Part shown: in pieces, positions 14,869-21,858 of the stretch
Layout: every line of letters begins with the position of its first letter
Numbering within the stretch: position 1 is the first letter of the stretch
NCBI GenBank assembly: GCA_035461175.1
Contig: DATHVR010000060.1
Location: 1-34,905, forward strand
Source of the DNA: DATHVR01 sp035461175
GTDB lineage: Bacteria > Actinomycetota > Acidimicrobiia > Spongiisociales > ZC4RG35
Length of the DNA stretch: 34,905 nt
Direction: 5' to 3'
Notes under the pieces: generated by a model
The model's input: only the letters and a program-made list of their open reading frames with translations
Databases searched by the model: none
What the model was told of the DNA's origin: nothing
Program-made: the position numbers and the translations under genes

Positions 14869-15144
14869 ATGACCGACCATGACGAGACGGAGATTCTGTC
14901 CGACGATCAAATCGAGCAGGGTCCCGCCCACGCCGGCGACCGGCCCTGGCGTCAGCGCCTAGCAACCTCGCAGGCGCGGCAGGAATTCATCACAGGGGTG
15001 CGGGATCGGTGGTCCGACGCTGATTTGGGCGATATCGAATCGACCCTCGATGATCCTGACCGGCTTGTGTCCGGAATCAGCGAGGCCACCGGGCTAACTA
15101 CCAAGGCCGTGGAAGACGAGCTCGACGAGATCGCCCGTTCCTGA
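14869..15144 (+). CDS. CsbD-like small acidic stress protein
   Basis: A 91-residue, strongly acidic, soluble protein. Residues about 40-90 follow the CsbD pattern of a tryptophan, then DADLGDIESTLDDPDRLVSG, then ISEATGLTTKAVEDELDEI. CsbD proteins have W..L(T/S)DDDL..I.G..D.L.G.I....G....A...(V/L)D.., so the spacing agrees well. The N-terminal 35 residues (DDQIEQGPAHAGDRPWRQRL) are an extension. CsbD is a general-stress protein of unknown biochemical role. Its own sigB/sigF-type promoter supports both the family call and a stress role. ATG 14869 has AGAGAGGA just upstream. Confidence 0.6.
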   Translation: MTDHDETEILSDDQIEQGPAHAGDRPWRQRLATSQARQEFITGVRDRWSDADLGDIESTLDDPDRLVSGISEATGLTTKAVEDELDEIARS

Positions 15145-15162
15145 ACGCCGGAGTTGAAGGCT

Positions 15163-15226
15163 CTCCGGGCGCGGGAGCCGAAGCTAAGCCAAAGAAGGGG
15201 GCCGGGGCGGAGACGAGCGCCCGGAG
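15163..15226. terminator. Bidirectional terminator-like hairpin between convergent genes
   Basis: TCCGGGCGC (15164-15172) pairs perfectly with GCGCCCGGA (15217-15225), with an extra C-G pair outside. The 44-base loop contains a G-rich stretch AAGAAGGGGG. It fills the 91-bp gap between the CsbD-like gene and the convergent lipoprotein gene, a natural place for shared termination. Confidence 0.45.
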
Positions 15227-15235
15227 GACGACTCA

Positions 15236-15973
15236 TCAGCCATCCGGGGCAGCGGGGGGAAGGGGCGACGCCGCCAGGATTTGCTCCAGGTGGGGGCGGA
15301 AGTCCGCCAGCTCGGCGGAATCGAACGACAACAATTCGTCCTTGCCCGGGCAGCCGCCTTCGTCGTAGGCGGCTGCCACCACCAGTACCAGGTACTCCTC
15401 TACCACCGTCGAGTACTGCAGATTGAGCTCGGATGGACTTCCGTCACTCAGCGCACCGGCGAATCCATAGGAGAGCCCGGGAAGCCCGCCCAGGGCGAAA
15501 GCTTCCGGTGGGATTTCCTCGAAGCGGTAGTCCTGGCCGCATCCGGCTCTCCGGTCCGCTTCCATCGACTCGAGGAAGTCTCCGGCGATGAGGGCGAGGG
15601 TTTCGGCAGGAGTGGCGGCCGGGTCGTATCCCTCGAAAGACTCCAGGGGGTAGGCGAGCGCCTCCACGACACCGGCCTCCTCCCCATTGCGGGAGACGCA
15701 CAGGAGGGTAGCTCCGCCCTCACATGCTGCCACCGACCATCCGTCCCCCAAATCGGTCACGGTGTCGGCATCGGTCCAGTCGATTGTGACCGGCACTCTG
15801 GTTGTCGGGGTGGTCGACGCCGGGGGAGCAGAAGTAGGGGGAAGCGATGTCGTCGGCACGCTGGCGGAAGTGGTCACCGAAAGGGTGGTCGTGACCGGAT
15901 CACTCTGCATTCCGCAGGCGACCGCCATCAACGACAGGCTCAGCCACACCGCGGTAGACCCCTTGATGCGCAT
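15236..15973 (-). CDS. Secreted lipoprotein of unknown function
   Basis: A 245-residue protein from ATG 15971-15973; a longer frame upstream lacks a signal sequence. Residues 1-20 (MRIKGSTAVWLSLSLMAVAC) are a lipoprotein signal peptide with lipobox MAVAC, so C20 would be lipidated and anchored outside. A long Ser/Thr/Pro-rich linker (about residues 21-65) precedes a compact domain beginning VTIDWTDADTVTDLGDGWSV. The domain has three or four cysteines that may form disulfides (ACEGGATLLCVS, GCGQDY, GGCPGKDE). No enzyme motif is recognised. The linker is typical of actinobacterial surface lipoproteins that reach through the wall. Confidence 0.8.
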   Translation of the reverse strand: MRIKGSTAVWLSLSLMAVACGMQSDPVTTTLSVTTSASVPTTSLPPTSAPPASTTPTTRVPVTIDWTDADTVTDLGDGWSVAACEGGATLLCVSRNGEEAGVVEALAYPLESFEGYDPAATPAETLALIAGDFLESMEADRRAGCGQDYRFEEIPPEAFALGGLPGLSYGFAGALSDGSPSELNLQYSTVVEEYLVLVVAAAYDEGGCPGKDELLSFDSAELADFRPHLEQILAASPLPPAAPDG

Positions 15974-16183
15974 CCGGTCGGATCCTCTCGTATCGACGAA
16001 AGCCGGAGAGTAGGTGAATCTGACCCGGATTGGCGCGTCCGGCCTGCCATCCCAGGGTGAAGCCGGCGACCCCTCCAGCCGGGTGCTTACGTCGAAGTCG
16101 GGCATCAGGCAGGCCATCGGGCTGACCCGGCCGGTGACAGGACGGGTATGGTTGCGGTCTCGCTATAGATCGGCCCCGCCACC

Positions 16184-17110
16184 GTGAATCGTTCCGTTTC
16201 TGATCGGGCGGCGATCGAATTCGAGTCCGAGGATGCTGTCCTTCGAGGATTTTTGTACAGGGCAAGGAAAGGCGACCCGCCCTTTCCCTTGGTCATATTG
16301 ACTCACGGGACGTCGGCCACGATTCCCATGGTCGCCAACCGGTACGCCGAGGTGTTTGCCGAAGCGGGAGTGTCTGCCCTCATCTATGACCATCGCAACC
16401 TCGGGATCAGTGGCGGTGAGCCACGCCAGGAGATCAATCCCTGGGTGCAGTCTCGCGGTTATCGGGACGCCATAACGTTTGCCTCGACGCTAGAAGACCA
16501 CGACCCGGATCGGATCGGGATCTGGGGCGACTCGTATTCTGCGGGCCAGGTGTTCTTGGTCGCCGCATGCGACTCTCGGACACGGGTGGTGGTGGCCCAG
16601 TGTCCCGTGTTCGGTGCCACCCCACCTCGGGAGACCCCAACTGATGAGCTGTTCGGGGCGATCCGTGAGACCTTCGAATCGGGTGATGTCTCCGGCCAAC
16701 CCGAGGACTGCTTGGGTCCGATGCCGGTGGTCTCATCCGACCAGGCGGGAACACCGTCGCTGCTCAAGCCGATCCAGGCTTTCCGTTGGTTCATCGAATA
16801 CGGAGGGAGGCACGGAAGCGGCTGGCAGAACCATGCGACCAGGGTCGTCCCTTCTAACACCGCCCCTTACAGCCCGTTCCTGTGTGCACCCTATGTGACG
16901 GTTCCATCGCTGATGCTGGTCGCCCCGGCCGACGAGATGGTCAACGCCAACCCTGAAGTCAGCTGGGAAGCCTTTGGACTCCTCCCAGGCGAAAAGGACT
17001 GGTACGACCTCGACGGTGGGCACTTTGGTCTCCTTCATCACCCCAGCGACCTCTTCGATGAGGTGAGCAGAGTCCAGGGCGAGTATCTGGCCAAGCACCT
17101 GCTGCAATAA
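16184..17110 (+). CDS. Alpha/beta-hydrolase (S15/dienelactone hydrolase-like)
   Basis: The 308-residue protein is a cytoplasmic alpha/beta-hydrolase without signal peptide. The oxyanion region is LVILTHGTSATIPM. The nucleophile elbow is GDSYSAG (S117), the acid is probably D250 in APADEMV, and the base is H280 in GGHFGLL. The early part resembles the alpha/beta-hydrolases described as S15 or Xaa-Pro peptidase-like, with YDHRNLGISGGEPRQEI. A cap of about 90 residues lies between the nucleophile and the acid. Substrate is unknown; an ester or amide is likely. The start is GTG 16184; GGGTAT at 16145 is suggestive but has no matching -35. Confidence 0.88.
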   Translation: MNRSVSDRAAIEFESEDAVLRGFLYRARKGDPPFPLVILTHGTSATIPMVANRYAEVFAEAGVSALIYDHRNLGISGGEPRQEINPWVQSRGYRDAITFASTLEDHDPDRIGIWGDSYSAGQVFLVAACDSRTRVVVAQCPVFGATPPRETPTDELFGAIRETFESGDVSGQPEDCLGPMPVVSSDQAGTPSLLKPIQAFRWFIEYGGRHGSGWQNHATRVVPSNTAPYSPFLCAPYVTVPSLMLVAPADEMVNANPEVSWEAFGLLPGEKDWYDLDGGHFGLLHHPSDLFDEVSRVQGEYLAKHLLQ

Positions 17111-17194
17111 CCGACCCAGGTCGTTCGCTCCTGATGATCCCACGAGGAGACGTGCGCTTCTTATTGAGTCGGTCCACCGACGGCGTTCTGGGCC

Positions 17195-18430
17195 GTGGTC
17201 GTGCCGATGGGAAGTGGAGCTTTAGACTTTGCGCGCACGAGTGTGACCGAGAGGCCTGTGAAGTCGGACCAGATCGAAGCTGACGTTGCCCGGATGGTGG
17301 AGGCGTCGACGCGAACGTCGCCAACCGATATGTTCGAACTTCTCGACCTGATGTGTGAACTCCTGCGGGCACAGGCGGCCCGGTTCCATGTGGCGGACTA
17401 CTCGCTCCGACGCCTGCAACAGATCGACGAGCACGGCCTCGTGGGTCCTCCGCAGCCGATCGCGGGAACCCTGATTGGCCGAGTGTTCACGAGCGGTCAG
17501 ATCCAGATCGCGGGAGCGGAGCCGACCGTGGTGTTGGTGCCGCTGACCGAAGGGTCGAACGCGATTGGCGTCCTGGAACTCGACTTTGAGCTGTGGGACG
17601 ACCATGCATCCCAGCTTCTCGCCCCGATCGTCGCCATTTTTGTGATGGCGTGGATCGTCAAGGGTCGGTACACCGACACAGCCGCTCGTGCTCGCCGATC
17701 CGACCCGCTGTCGGCCGGGGCAGAGGTGCAATGGGACCTTTTGCCGCCCCTGGCCTGCTCGACCGACCAGGTTGCGCTCGGGGGCATCCTCGAGCCCGCA
17801 TACGAAATCGGCGGGGACTCGTTCGACTATGCCTTCGACGTGTCACGGGTCGACTTCACGATTGTTGATGCGATTGGTCATGGTATGCCGGGGGTGTTGA
17901 TGTCGGCGGCTGCAATCAACAGTCTGCGGAACTCGCGTCGGGCTCTGAGCAGCCTCGCCGCCGCCTACGAAAATGCCGACCACTCGATCGCGACGCAGTT
18001 CGGAGACTCGTACTTCGTCACCGGCCTGATTGGAACGTTGGACCTGCACAGCGGCACCCTCAGATGGATCAACGCCGGTCACGTCCTGCCGCTGCTCGTG
18101 CGCAACGGCACCTACATCGGACCGCTGCTCTGTCGGCCATCAACACCGTTGGGCCTCGGCGGGCCGGTCGTGGAGGTCGCCGAAAATACGCTTCAGTCAG
18201 GCGACCGAGTGCTCTTCTACACCGACGGCATCACCGAGGCTCGATCTCCGGACGGATCCCTCTTCGGCGTTGACCGACTGAGCGACTTACTGGTCCGAGC
18301 GTCGCTCGAGGAGCTGCCCGTGCAACAGACCGTTCGGCATCTTGCCGACAACATCATCAGCTTCTCCAACGTCGGCTTGCGGGACGACGCCACGATGCTT
18401 CTCATGGAATACCGACCACCTTCGTCGTGA
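17195..18430 (+). CDS. GAF-SpoIIE protein phosphatase (RsbU-like PP2C)
   Basis: A 411-residue protein with a GAF-like sensory region (about residues 45-155) and a SpoIIE-type PP2C phosphatase domain (about 180-408). Metal-binding and core motifs are present: EIGGDSFDYAF, DAIGHGMPGVLMS, WINAGHVLPLL, VLFYTDGITEAR and the terminal LRDDATMLL. Aspartates in the first and last of these should bind Mn/Mg. Such enzymes dephosphorylate STAS anti-anti-sigma factors, so the STAS protein at 12539 is a plausible substrate. The start is uncertain between GTG 17195, GTG 17201 and ATG 17207. Confidence 0.9.
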   Translation: MVVPMGSGALDFARTSVTERPVKSDQIEADVARMVEASTRTSPTDMFELLDLMCELLRAQAARFHVADYSLRRLQQIDEHGLVGPPQPIAGTLIGRVFTSGQIQIAGAEPTVVLVPLTEGSNAIGVLELDFELWDDHASQLLAPIVAIFVMAWIVKGRYTDTAARARRSDPLSAGAEVQWDLLPPLACSTDQVALGGILEPAYEIGGDSFDYAFDVSRVDFTIVDAIGHGMPGVLMSAAAINSLRNSRRALSSLAAAYENADHSIATQFGDSYFVTGLIGTLDLHSGTLRWINAGHVLPLLVRNGTYIGPLLCRPSTPLGLGGPVVEVAENTLQSGDRVLFYTDGITEARSPDGSLFGVDRLSDLLVRASLEELPVQQTVRHLADNIISFSNVGLRDDATMLLMEYRPPSS

Positions 18431-18572
18431 TCTTTCCGTCCCGACGCGGAACTTCGGGGCAGTGAAGCGTGGGACTTCTGAGCGCCAATCGAGGGGGCAG
18501 ATGGGTTCCGGCTACTCCTGGCTTCTGCGGGAAGTGCGGTCGCAACTTCGGCGTCGGTTGAGTTGGAACAAG

Positions 18573-18695
18573 TCAGTCGGCGAGGGCGAAGGCGAGGACT
18601 TGGTCCAAGGTCATGCCTCCTTGGTTCCATGCCGTCTGGTAATCGAGGTCCCCTAGGGCATCGGCGGGCAGGTTGAGGCCTCTCACCCGTAACGT
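18573..18695 (-). pseudogene. Relic of a LuxR/ATPase-type regulator C-terminus
   Basis: The minus strand carries 40 codons ending at TGA 18573-18575 and reading LPADALGDLDYQTAWNQGGM, then TLDQVLAFALAD. This closely follows the terminal LG...F..AWAEGRALTLDQAVAYAL signature of actinobacterial LuxR-type ATPase regulators. An in-frame stop (18696-18698) precedes it and there is no upstream coding continuation. It is therefore a fragment of a lost gene. The rest of the 18431-18727 interval holds nothing else I can identify. Confidence 0.45.
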
Positions 18696-18727
18696 TCACG
18701 TACCGCCTGGTCGGCGAGAATTCGTGA

Positions 18728-19249
18728 GTGGATACGAGAGAGCTTCCGGCCGAGGTGGCAGAGACGATGTCAACATTTCTCACCGCGGAGCTAACGACGG
18801 TCTCCGGTCGGGGCGTTCCCCAGACCTGGCCGGTGCTCCCGTCGATCGAATGGCATTCCGGCCGCATCTCGATCATGACCTCGATCGGCTTGCCTCAGAA
18901 AGCCATCAACATCCGCCGGCGGCCAGATGTGTGTCTGCTGTTCTCGGATCCGACGGGAAGCGGGCTGAGCGATCCGCCGTCGGTGCTGGTCGAGGGAGTG
19001 GCGGCGGTGTCCGAGGGCGTGCTCACTTCTTTGTCAGACCTCGAGGACACGAATCTGCGCTCCGCACTGGAACGTGATGCAGCTCGCCTGCTCCAACGTC
19101 AACCCGCGGTAGGGATTTATGCCCGGAATCCGGTCACGAGGACCCTGATGGGCTGGTACTTCCTGCGCCTCCTGATCACCGTTGTGCCCAGGCGGGTCAG
19201 TTGGGGGTGGGGCTCACCTCGAACCTGGACGGTGTTGGATGTGGCGTGA
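18728..19249 (+). CDS. Pyridoxamine 5'-phosphate oxidase-like flavin protein
   Basis: A 173-residue protein of the split-barrel flavin-binding fold. The N-terminal part has ETMSTFLTAELTTVSGRGVP followed by WPVLPSIEWHSGRISIMTS, the usual first strands. Then come KAINIRRRPDVCLLFSDPTG and VLVEGVAAVSEG, which match the barrel strands that contact FMN or F420 in this superfamily. The start is GTG 18728. The next gene starts inside its end (overlap 19239-19249) and appears to have the same fold, so they may form a heterodimer. Substrate and cofactor are not evident. Confidence 0.75.
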   Translation: MDTRELPAEVAETMSTFLTAELTTVSGRGVPQTWPVLPSIEWHSGRISIMTSIGLPQKAINIRRRPDVCLLFSDPTGSGLSDPPSVLVEGVAAVSEGVLTSLSDLEDTNLRSALERDAARLLQRQPAVGIYARNPVTRTLMGWYFLRLLITVVPRRVSWGWGSPRTWTVLDVA

Positions 19250-19703
19250 GGTTCGCCGCGAAGCGGCACGCTTCCAATCGGGGGTGGTGGCCGGCATGGG
19301 CCAGGACGGAATGCCCGTGTCCGCCCGGTGTGGTTCCCGCATCGACAAAGGGCGGGGGGTCCTGGTGATCGATGACCCGTACCCGGTCCAAGCAGGGAAG
19401 GCCTCGCTTCTCTATCACCGCCACGACGAACGGCTGTGGAAGCTACGAAGCTGCCTTATCACCGGGATGTTGAGTCAACAGGGTGACGAATGGCTGTTCC
19501 AACCGGAGCGGTTTGTGCCCGGCATGGGGATCGGGGGACCCGTTAGCTACGTGAGGCTGCTGGTTCGGGGGCGAGGGACCGCCTCCCGGTACCTGCGCGA
19601 GCGGGGCCTAGATCGTCCGCCAGTCGCTTGGCCGGAGATCTACGACCTACTGGAGAAAGCCACAGGCGATTCTTCCCCCTGGGCCACCACCAGGAATCAG
19701 TGA
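19239..19703 (+). CDS. Second flavin-reductase-fold protein, overlapping the first
   Basis: A 154-residue protein from ATG 19239, overlapping the upstream gene by 11 bases. It opens MWREVRREAARFQSGVVAGM and continues with GMPVSARCGS, GKASLLYHRHDERLWKLRS and FVPGMG. I recognise this as resembling uncharacterised actinobacterial proteins related to pyridoxamine phosphate oxidases, ending RYLRERGLDRPPVAWPEIYD. The HRHDERLW motif is distinctive. Co-translation with another split-barrel protein suggests a shared complex or pathway. Family assignment is moderate; a function cannot be given. Confidence 0.6.
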   Translation: MWREVRREAARFQSGVVAGMGQDGMPVSARCGSRIDKGRGVLVIDDPYPVQAGKASLLYHRHDERLWKLRSCLITGMLSQQGDEWLFQPERFVPGMGIGGPVSYVRLLVRGRGTASRYLRERGLDRPPVAWPEIYDLLEKATGDSSPWATTRNQ

Positions 19704-19806
19704 CACCCTGAACTGGCCCGTTCGGGCTTCCCATCGTCGGTACCGGACTGGCGACACGAAAGAGCTGAACCGACACACCCGTTCTTCCTTCCCGCGGCTG
19801 CGGGGA

Positions 19807-19820
19807 TCCCCCAAGGGGGG
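19807..19820 (+). promoter_or_regulatory. Hairpin enclosing a Shine-Dalgarno-like G tract
   Basis: TCCCC (19807-19811) faces GGGGG (19816-19820) across the loop CAAG, and GGGGA (19802-19806) can pair with TCCCC (19825-19829) as an alternative. The only G-rich ribosome-binding-like sequence before GTG 19835 is AAGGGGGG (19813-19820), which lies in this stem. Translation of the HD-GYP protein could be limited by it; the spacing to the start (14 bases) is long. Confidence 0.25.
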
Positions 19821-19834
19821 TCGTTCCCCTTGAT

Positions 19835-21436
19835 GTGCTGCAGCACGGTCTGCACCTCGCTACGGTTCGCAAGGTGACGGATGCCGTCCCGCAACCGGTC
19901 GAGCAGGTGCGAGCCGCCGAGGTGATCGCATCGATGTGCCTGGCTACGGACCTGGGAATGGGGTTTCCGTTCGAGCACGGGCTCCATGCCACGTTGACCA
20001 CTATGCGGCTCTGCGAGGCGCTGGGCGTCGACGAGGAGACCCTGTCTCGCACCTATTACGCCTGCCTCCTCATGTATGCGGGCTGCACGGTCGACGAGGT
20101 CGAGCGGTCCGAGATCTTCGGGGGCAGCATGACCGAGCACCACACCCACCGTCAGTTCGGCTCGCGAGTGGAGAGCTTGGCCGGCGTGGTGGGTGCCCTG
20201 CCCTTTCCGGATGCGAGCTTGCCGCGGCAAGCGTGGCAGGTCGTCACGCGCCTCCCGCGTGCAAAGAGCTTTGTCGATGGGCATATCGCCGCCTTGTGTG
20301 AAGTGGCGGGGATGCTCGCCGAACGTCTCGGGATGCCCCGGTCGATTCACGAGATGTTCCCGTTGCTCACCGAGCGATGGGATGGGAAGAGCGTGCTCGG
20401 GCGCGCCAGTGGCGATGAGATCCCGCTTCCGTTGCGCATCATCCAGGTGGGCCGCGACGCCACCTATCAACGACTCGTCGGGGGCGATGAATATGTGAAA
20501 GGCGTGATCGAATCGAGAGCCGGCCAGGCCTTCGACCCCGCTGTGGCCGCCGTGTTCGTCGAGAACGCCGATGCAGTCCTGGGACCGCCCGATCCTCCTG
20601 AGACGGTGTGGGACGAGGTCCTCGCCGCCGAGCCCCATCCGCGGTTGTCGCTGGAAGGCCCGGAGATCGACCGGGCCCTGAAGGCGATGGGCGCTTTCTC
20701 CGACCTCGTCTCGCCGTTCTTGGCCGGGCACTCCTCCGGGGTCGCGGAGCTGGCCGGGACGGCGGCACAGACACACGGATTCGCCGAGGCCGAAGTCGCC
20801 GCGATACGGCGAGCCGGATACGTGCATGACCTGGGGAGAACGGCGATCTCGTCTCGGATCTGGAACAAGCCGGGGCATCTGACGCCCGACGAACGAGAAC
20901 GGGCCCGGCTCCATCCCTACCACACCGATCGGGTGCTGGCCCGGTCCCCGTTTCTCGCCGAGCTCGGGCCCATCGCCATGGCTCATCATGAGCGTCTCGA
21001 CGGCTCTGGCTATCACCGGGGACTGGACACCTCGGCCCTCTCGCCGGCGGCGCGGTTGTTGGCGGCGGCCGACGCCTTCCAGTCCAAGCTCGAGCCGCGC
21101 CCATACCGGGAAGCCTTGTCTCCCTCCCAAGCGACACAGCGCCTGGCAGAAAAGGCGAAGCAAGGCGGGTTCGACTCGACGATGGTGATGGCGGTTGCAG
21201 AGGCGGCCGGGCAGACTCCCCCGGCGATCGAGCACCCGTGCGGCTTGACCGAGCGCGAGGTAGAGGTGGTCGGCCTGCTGGCCCGTGGCTTGCAGACCAA
21301 ACAGATCGCCCGCCGGCTCGACATCTCGCCCAAGACAGTCGACCGCCACATCCAGAACAGCTATCGCAAGATGTCGGTTTCCTCGCGTGCGGCCGCAACC
21401 CTGTTTGCCACCGAGCACGGGTTGGTTTCCAGATAG
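19835..21436 (+). CDS. HD-GYP-domain protein with C-terminal LuxR DNA-binding domain
   Basis: A 533-residue fusion. Residues about 25-130 look like a degenerate HD repeat (FEHGLHATLTTMRLCEALGV, then YYACLLMYAGCTVDEVE). Residues about 290-455 are an HD-GYP domain with H331-D332 (HDLGRTAI) and H384-H385-E386...D389-G-x-G392-Y393. The last residue of the name motif is H394 instead of Pro. HD-GYP enzymes cleave cyclic-di-GMP or related nucleotides. Residues about 470-531 are a LuxR/NarL HTH (LTEREVEVVGLLARGLQTKQ, then RRLDISPKTVDRHIQNSY). The protein could couple a nucleotide or other ligand directly to transcription, probably of the following operon. Start is GTG 19835; GTG 19874 is possible. 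Confidence 0.92.
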   Translation: MLQHGLHLATVRKVTDAVPQPVEQVRAAEVIASMCLATDLGMGFPFEHGLHATLTTMRLCEALGVDEETLSRTYYACLLMYAGCTVDEVERSEIFGGSMTEHHTHRQFGSRVESLAGVVGALPFPDASLPRQAWQVVTRLPRAKSFVDGHIAALCEVAGMLAERLGMPRSIHEMFPLLTERWDGKSVLGRASGDEIPLPLRIIQVGRDATYQRLVGGDEYVKGVIESRAGQAFDPAVAAVFVENADAVLGPPDPPETVWDEVLAAEPHPRLSLEGPEIDRALKAMGAFSDLVSPFLAGHSSGVAELAGTAAQTHGFAEAEVAAIRRAGYVHDLGRTAISSRIWNKPGHLTPDERERARLHPYHTDRVLARSPFLAELGPIAMAHHERLDGSGYHRGLDTSALSPAARLLAAADAFQSKLEPRPYREALSPSQATQRLAEKAKQGGFDSTMVMAVAEAAGQTPPAIEHPCGLTEREVEVVGLLARGLQTKQIARRLDISPKTVDRHIQNSYRKMSVSSRAAATLFATEHGLVSR

Positions 21437-21440
21437 CCGT

Positions 21441-21456
21441 CTCCCCGTATGGGGAG
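21441..21456 (+). promoter_or_regulatory. Palindrome between the HD-GYP/LuxR gene and the monooxygenase operon
   Basis: CTCCCC-GTAT-GGGGAG is a perfect six-bp inverted repeat; a second CCGTAT follows at 21461. It lies 4 bp after the regulator's stop and 44 bp before the next ATG. A dimeric LuxR-type protein could bind it to control the 21501-22977 genes. A short terminator hairpin is the alternative. Both readings are inference. Confidence 0.4.
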
Positions 21457-21500
21457 TATTCCGTATTCACAGCCACCGGTTCCGCACTTACGGTCGCGGC

Positions 21501-21854
21501 ATGGCACTACCGATCACCCAGACTCAGATGCCGGGTCAATCCCTCGTCTTCGCGCTGACGGTCGGTGCGGGCGTGTCAGTCCTCGTGGTGGCGTCCGGAT
21601 TGAGCCACGACTCGGCGTTGGGGGCACCGGCTTTCTGGCCGTGGCTTCTGACCGGACTGCAGGTGCTGGCGCTGTGGTCGGCCGGACGGCGGTACTGGTG
21701 GGGGTGGCTTGTGGGCGGGTGCGTTCAGTTCCCCTGGATCGCCTACGCCGTCGTGACCGACCAGATCGGATTCATACCGGGTTGCCTCATCTCCGCCTCG
21801 GTCCAGCTGTGCAGTTTTCTCCGCAACTCGACACGAACCAGCCAAGTGAGGTAA
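21501..21854 (+). CDS. Small three- or four-TM membrane protein
   Basis: A 117-residue protein from ATG 21501. Hydrophobic segments lie at about residues 14-32 (LVFALTVGAGVSVLVVASGL), 43-60 (FWPWLLTGLQVLALWSAG), 66-85 (WGWLVGGCVQFPWIAYAVV) and perhaps 90-107. Tryptophans cluster at the membrane borders. I do not recognise a family. It is four bases upstream of the monooxygenase gene and follows the palindrome, so it is the first gene of that operon. The reading frame is open much further upstream, overlapping the HD-GYP gene; that extension is a shadow. Confidence 0.65.
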   Translation: MALPITQTQMPGQSLVFALTVGAGVSVLVVASGLSHDSALGAPAFWPWLLTGLQVLALWSAGRRYWWGWLVGGCVQFPWIAYAVVTDQIGFIPGCLISASVQLCSFLRNSTRTSQVR

Positions 21855-21858
21855 TCGC

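Noticed and set aside
16143..16148. GGGTAT upstream of the alpha/beta-hydrolase gene as a stress promoter
   Set aside because: No GTTT-like element lies 14-17 bases upstream, so the six bases alone are not convincing.
19697..21418. 573-codon minus-strand open frame
   Set aside because: It is antisense to the HD-GYP/LuxR gene, which has clear motifs. High GC makes long antisense frames common.
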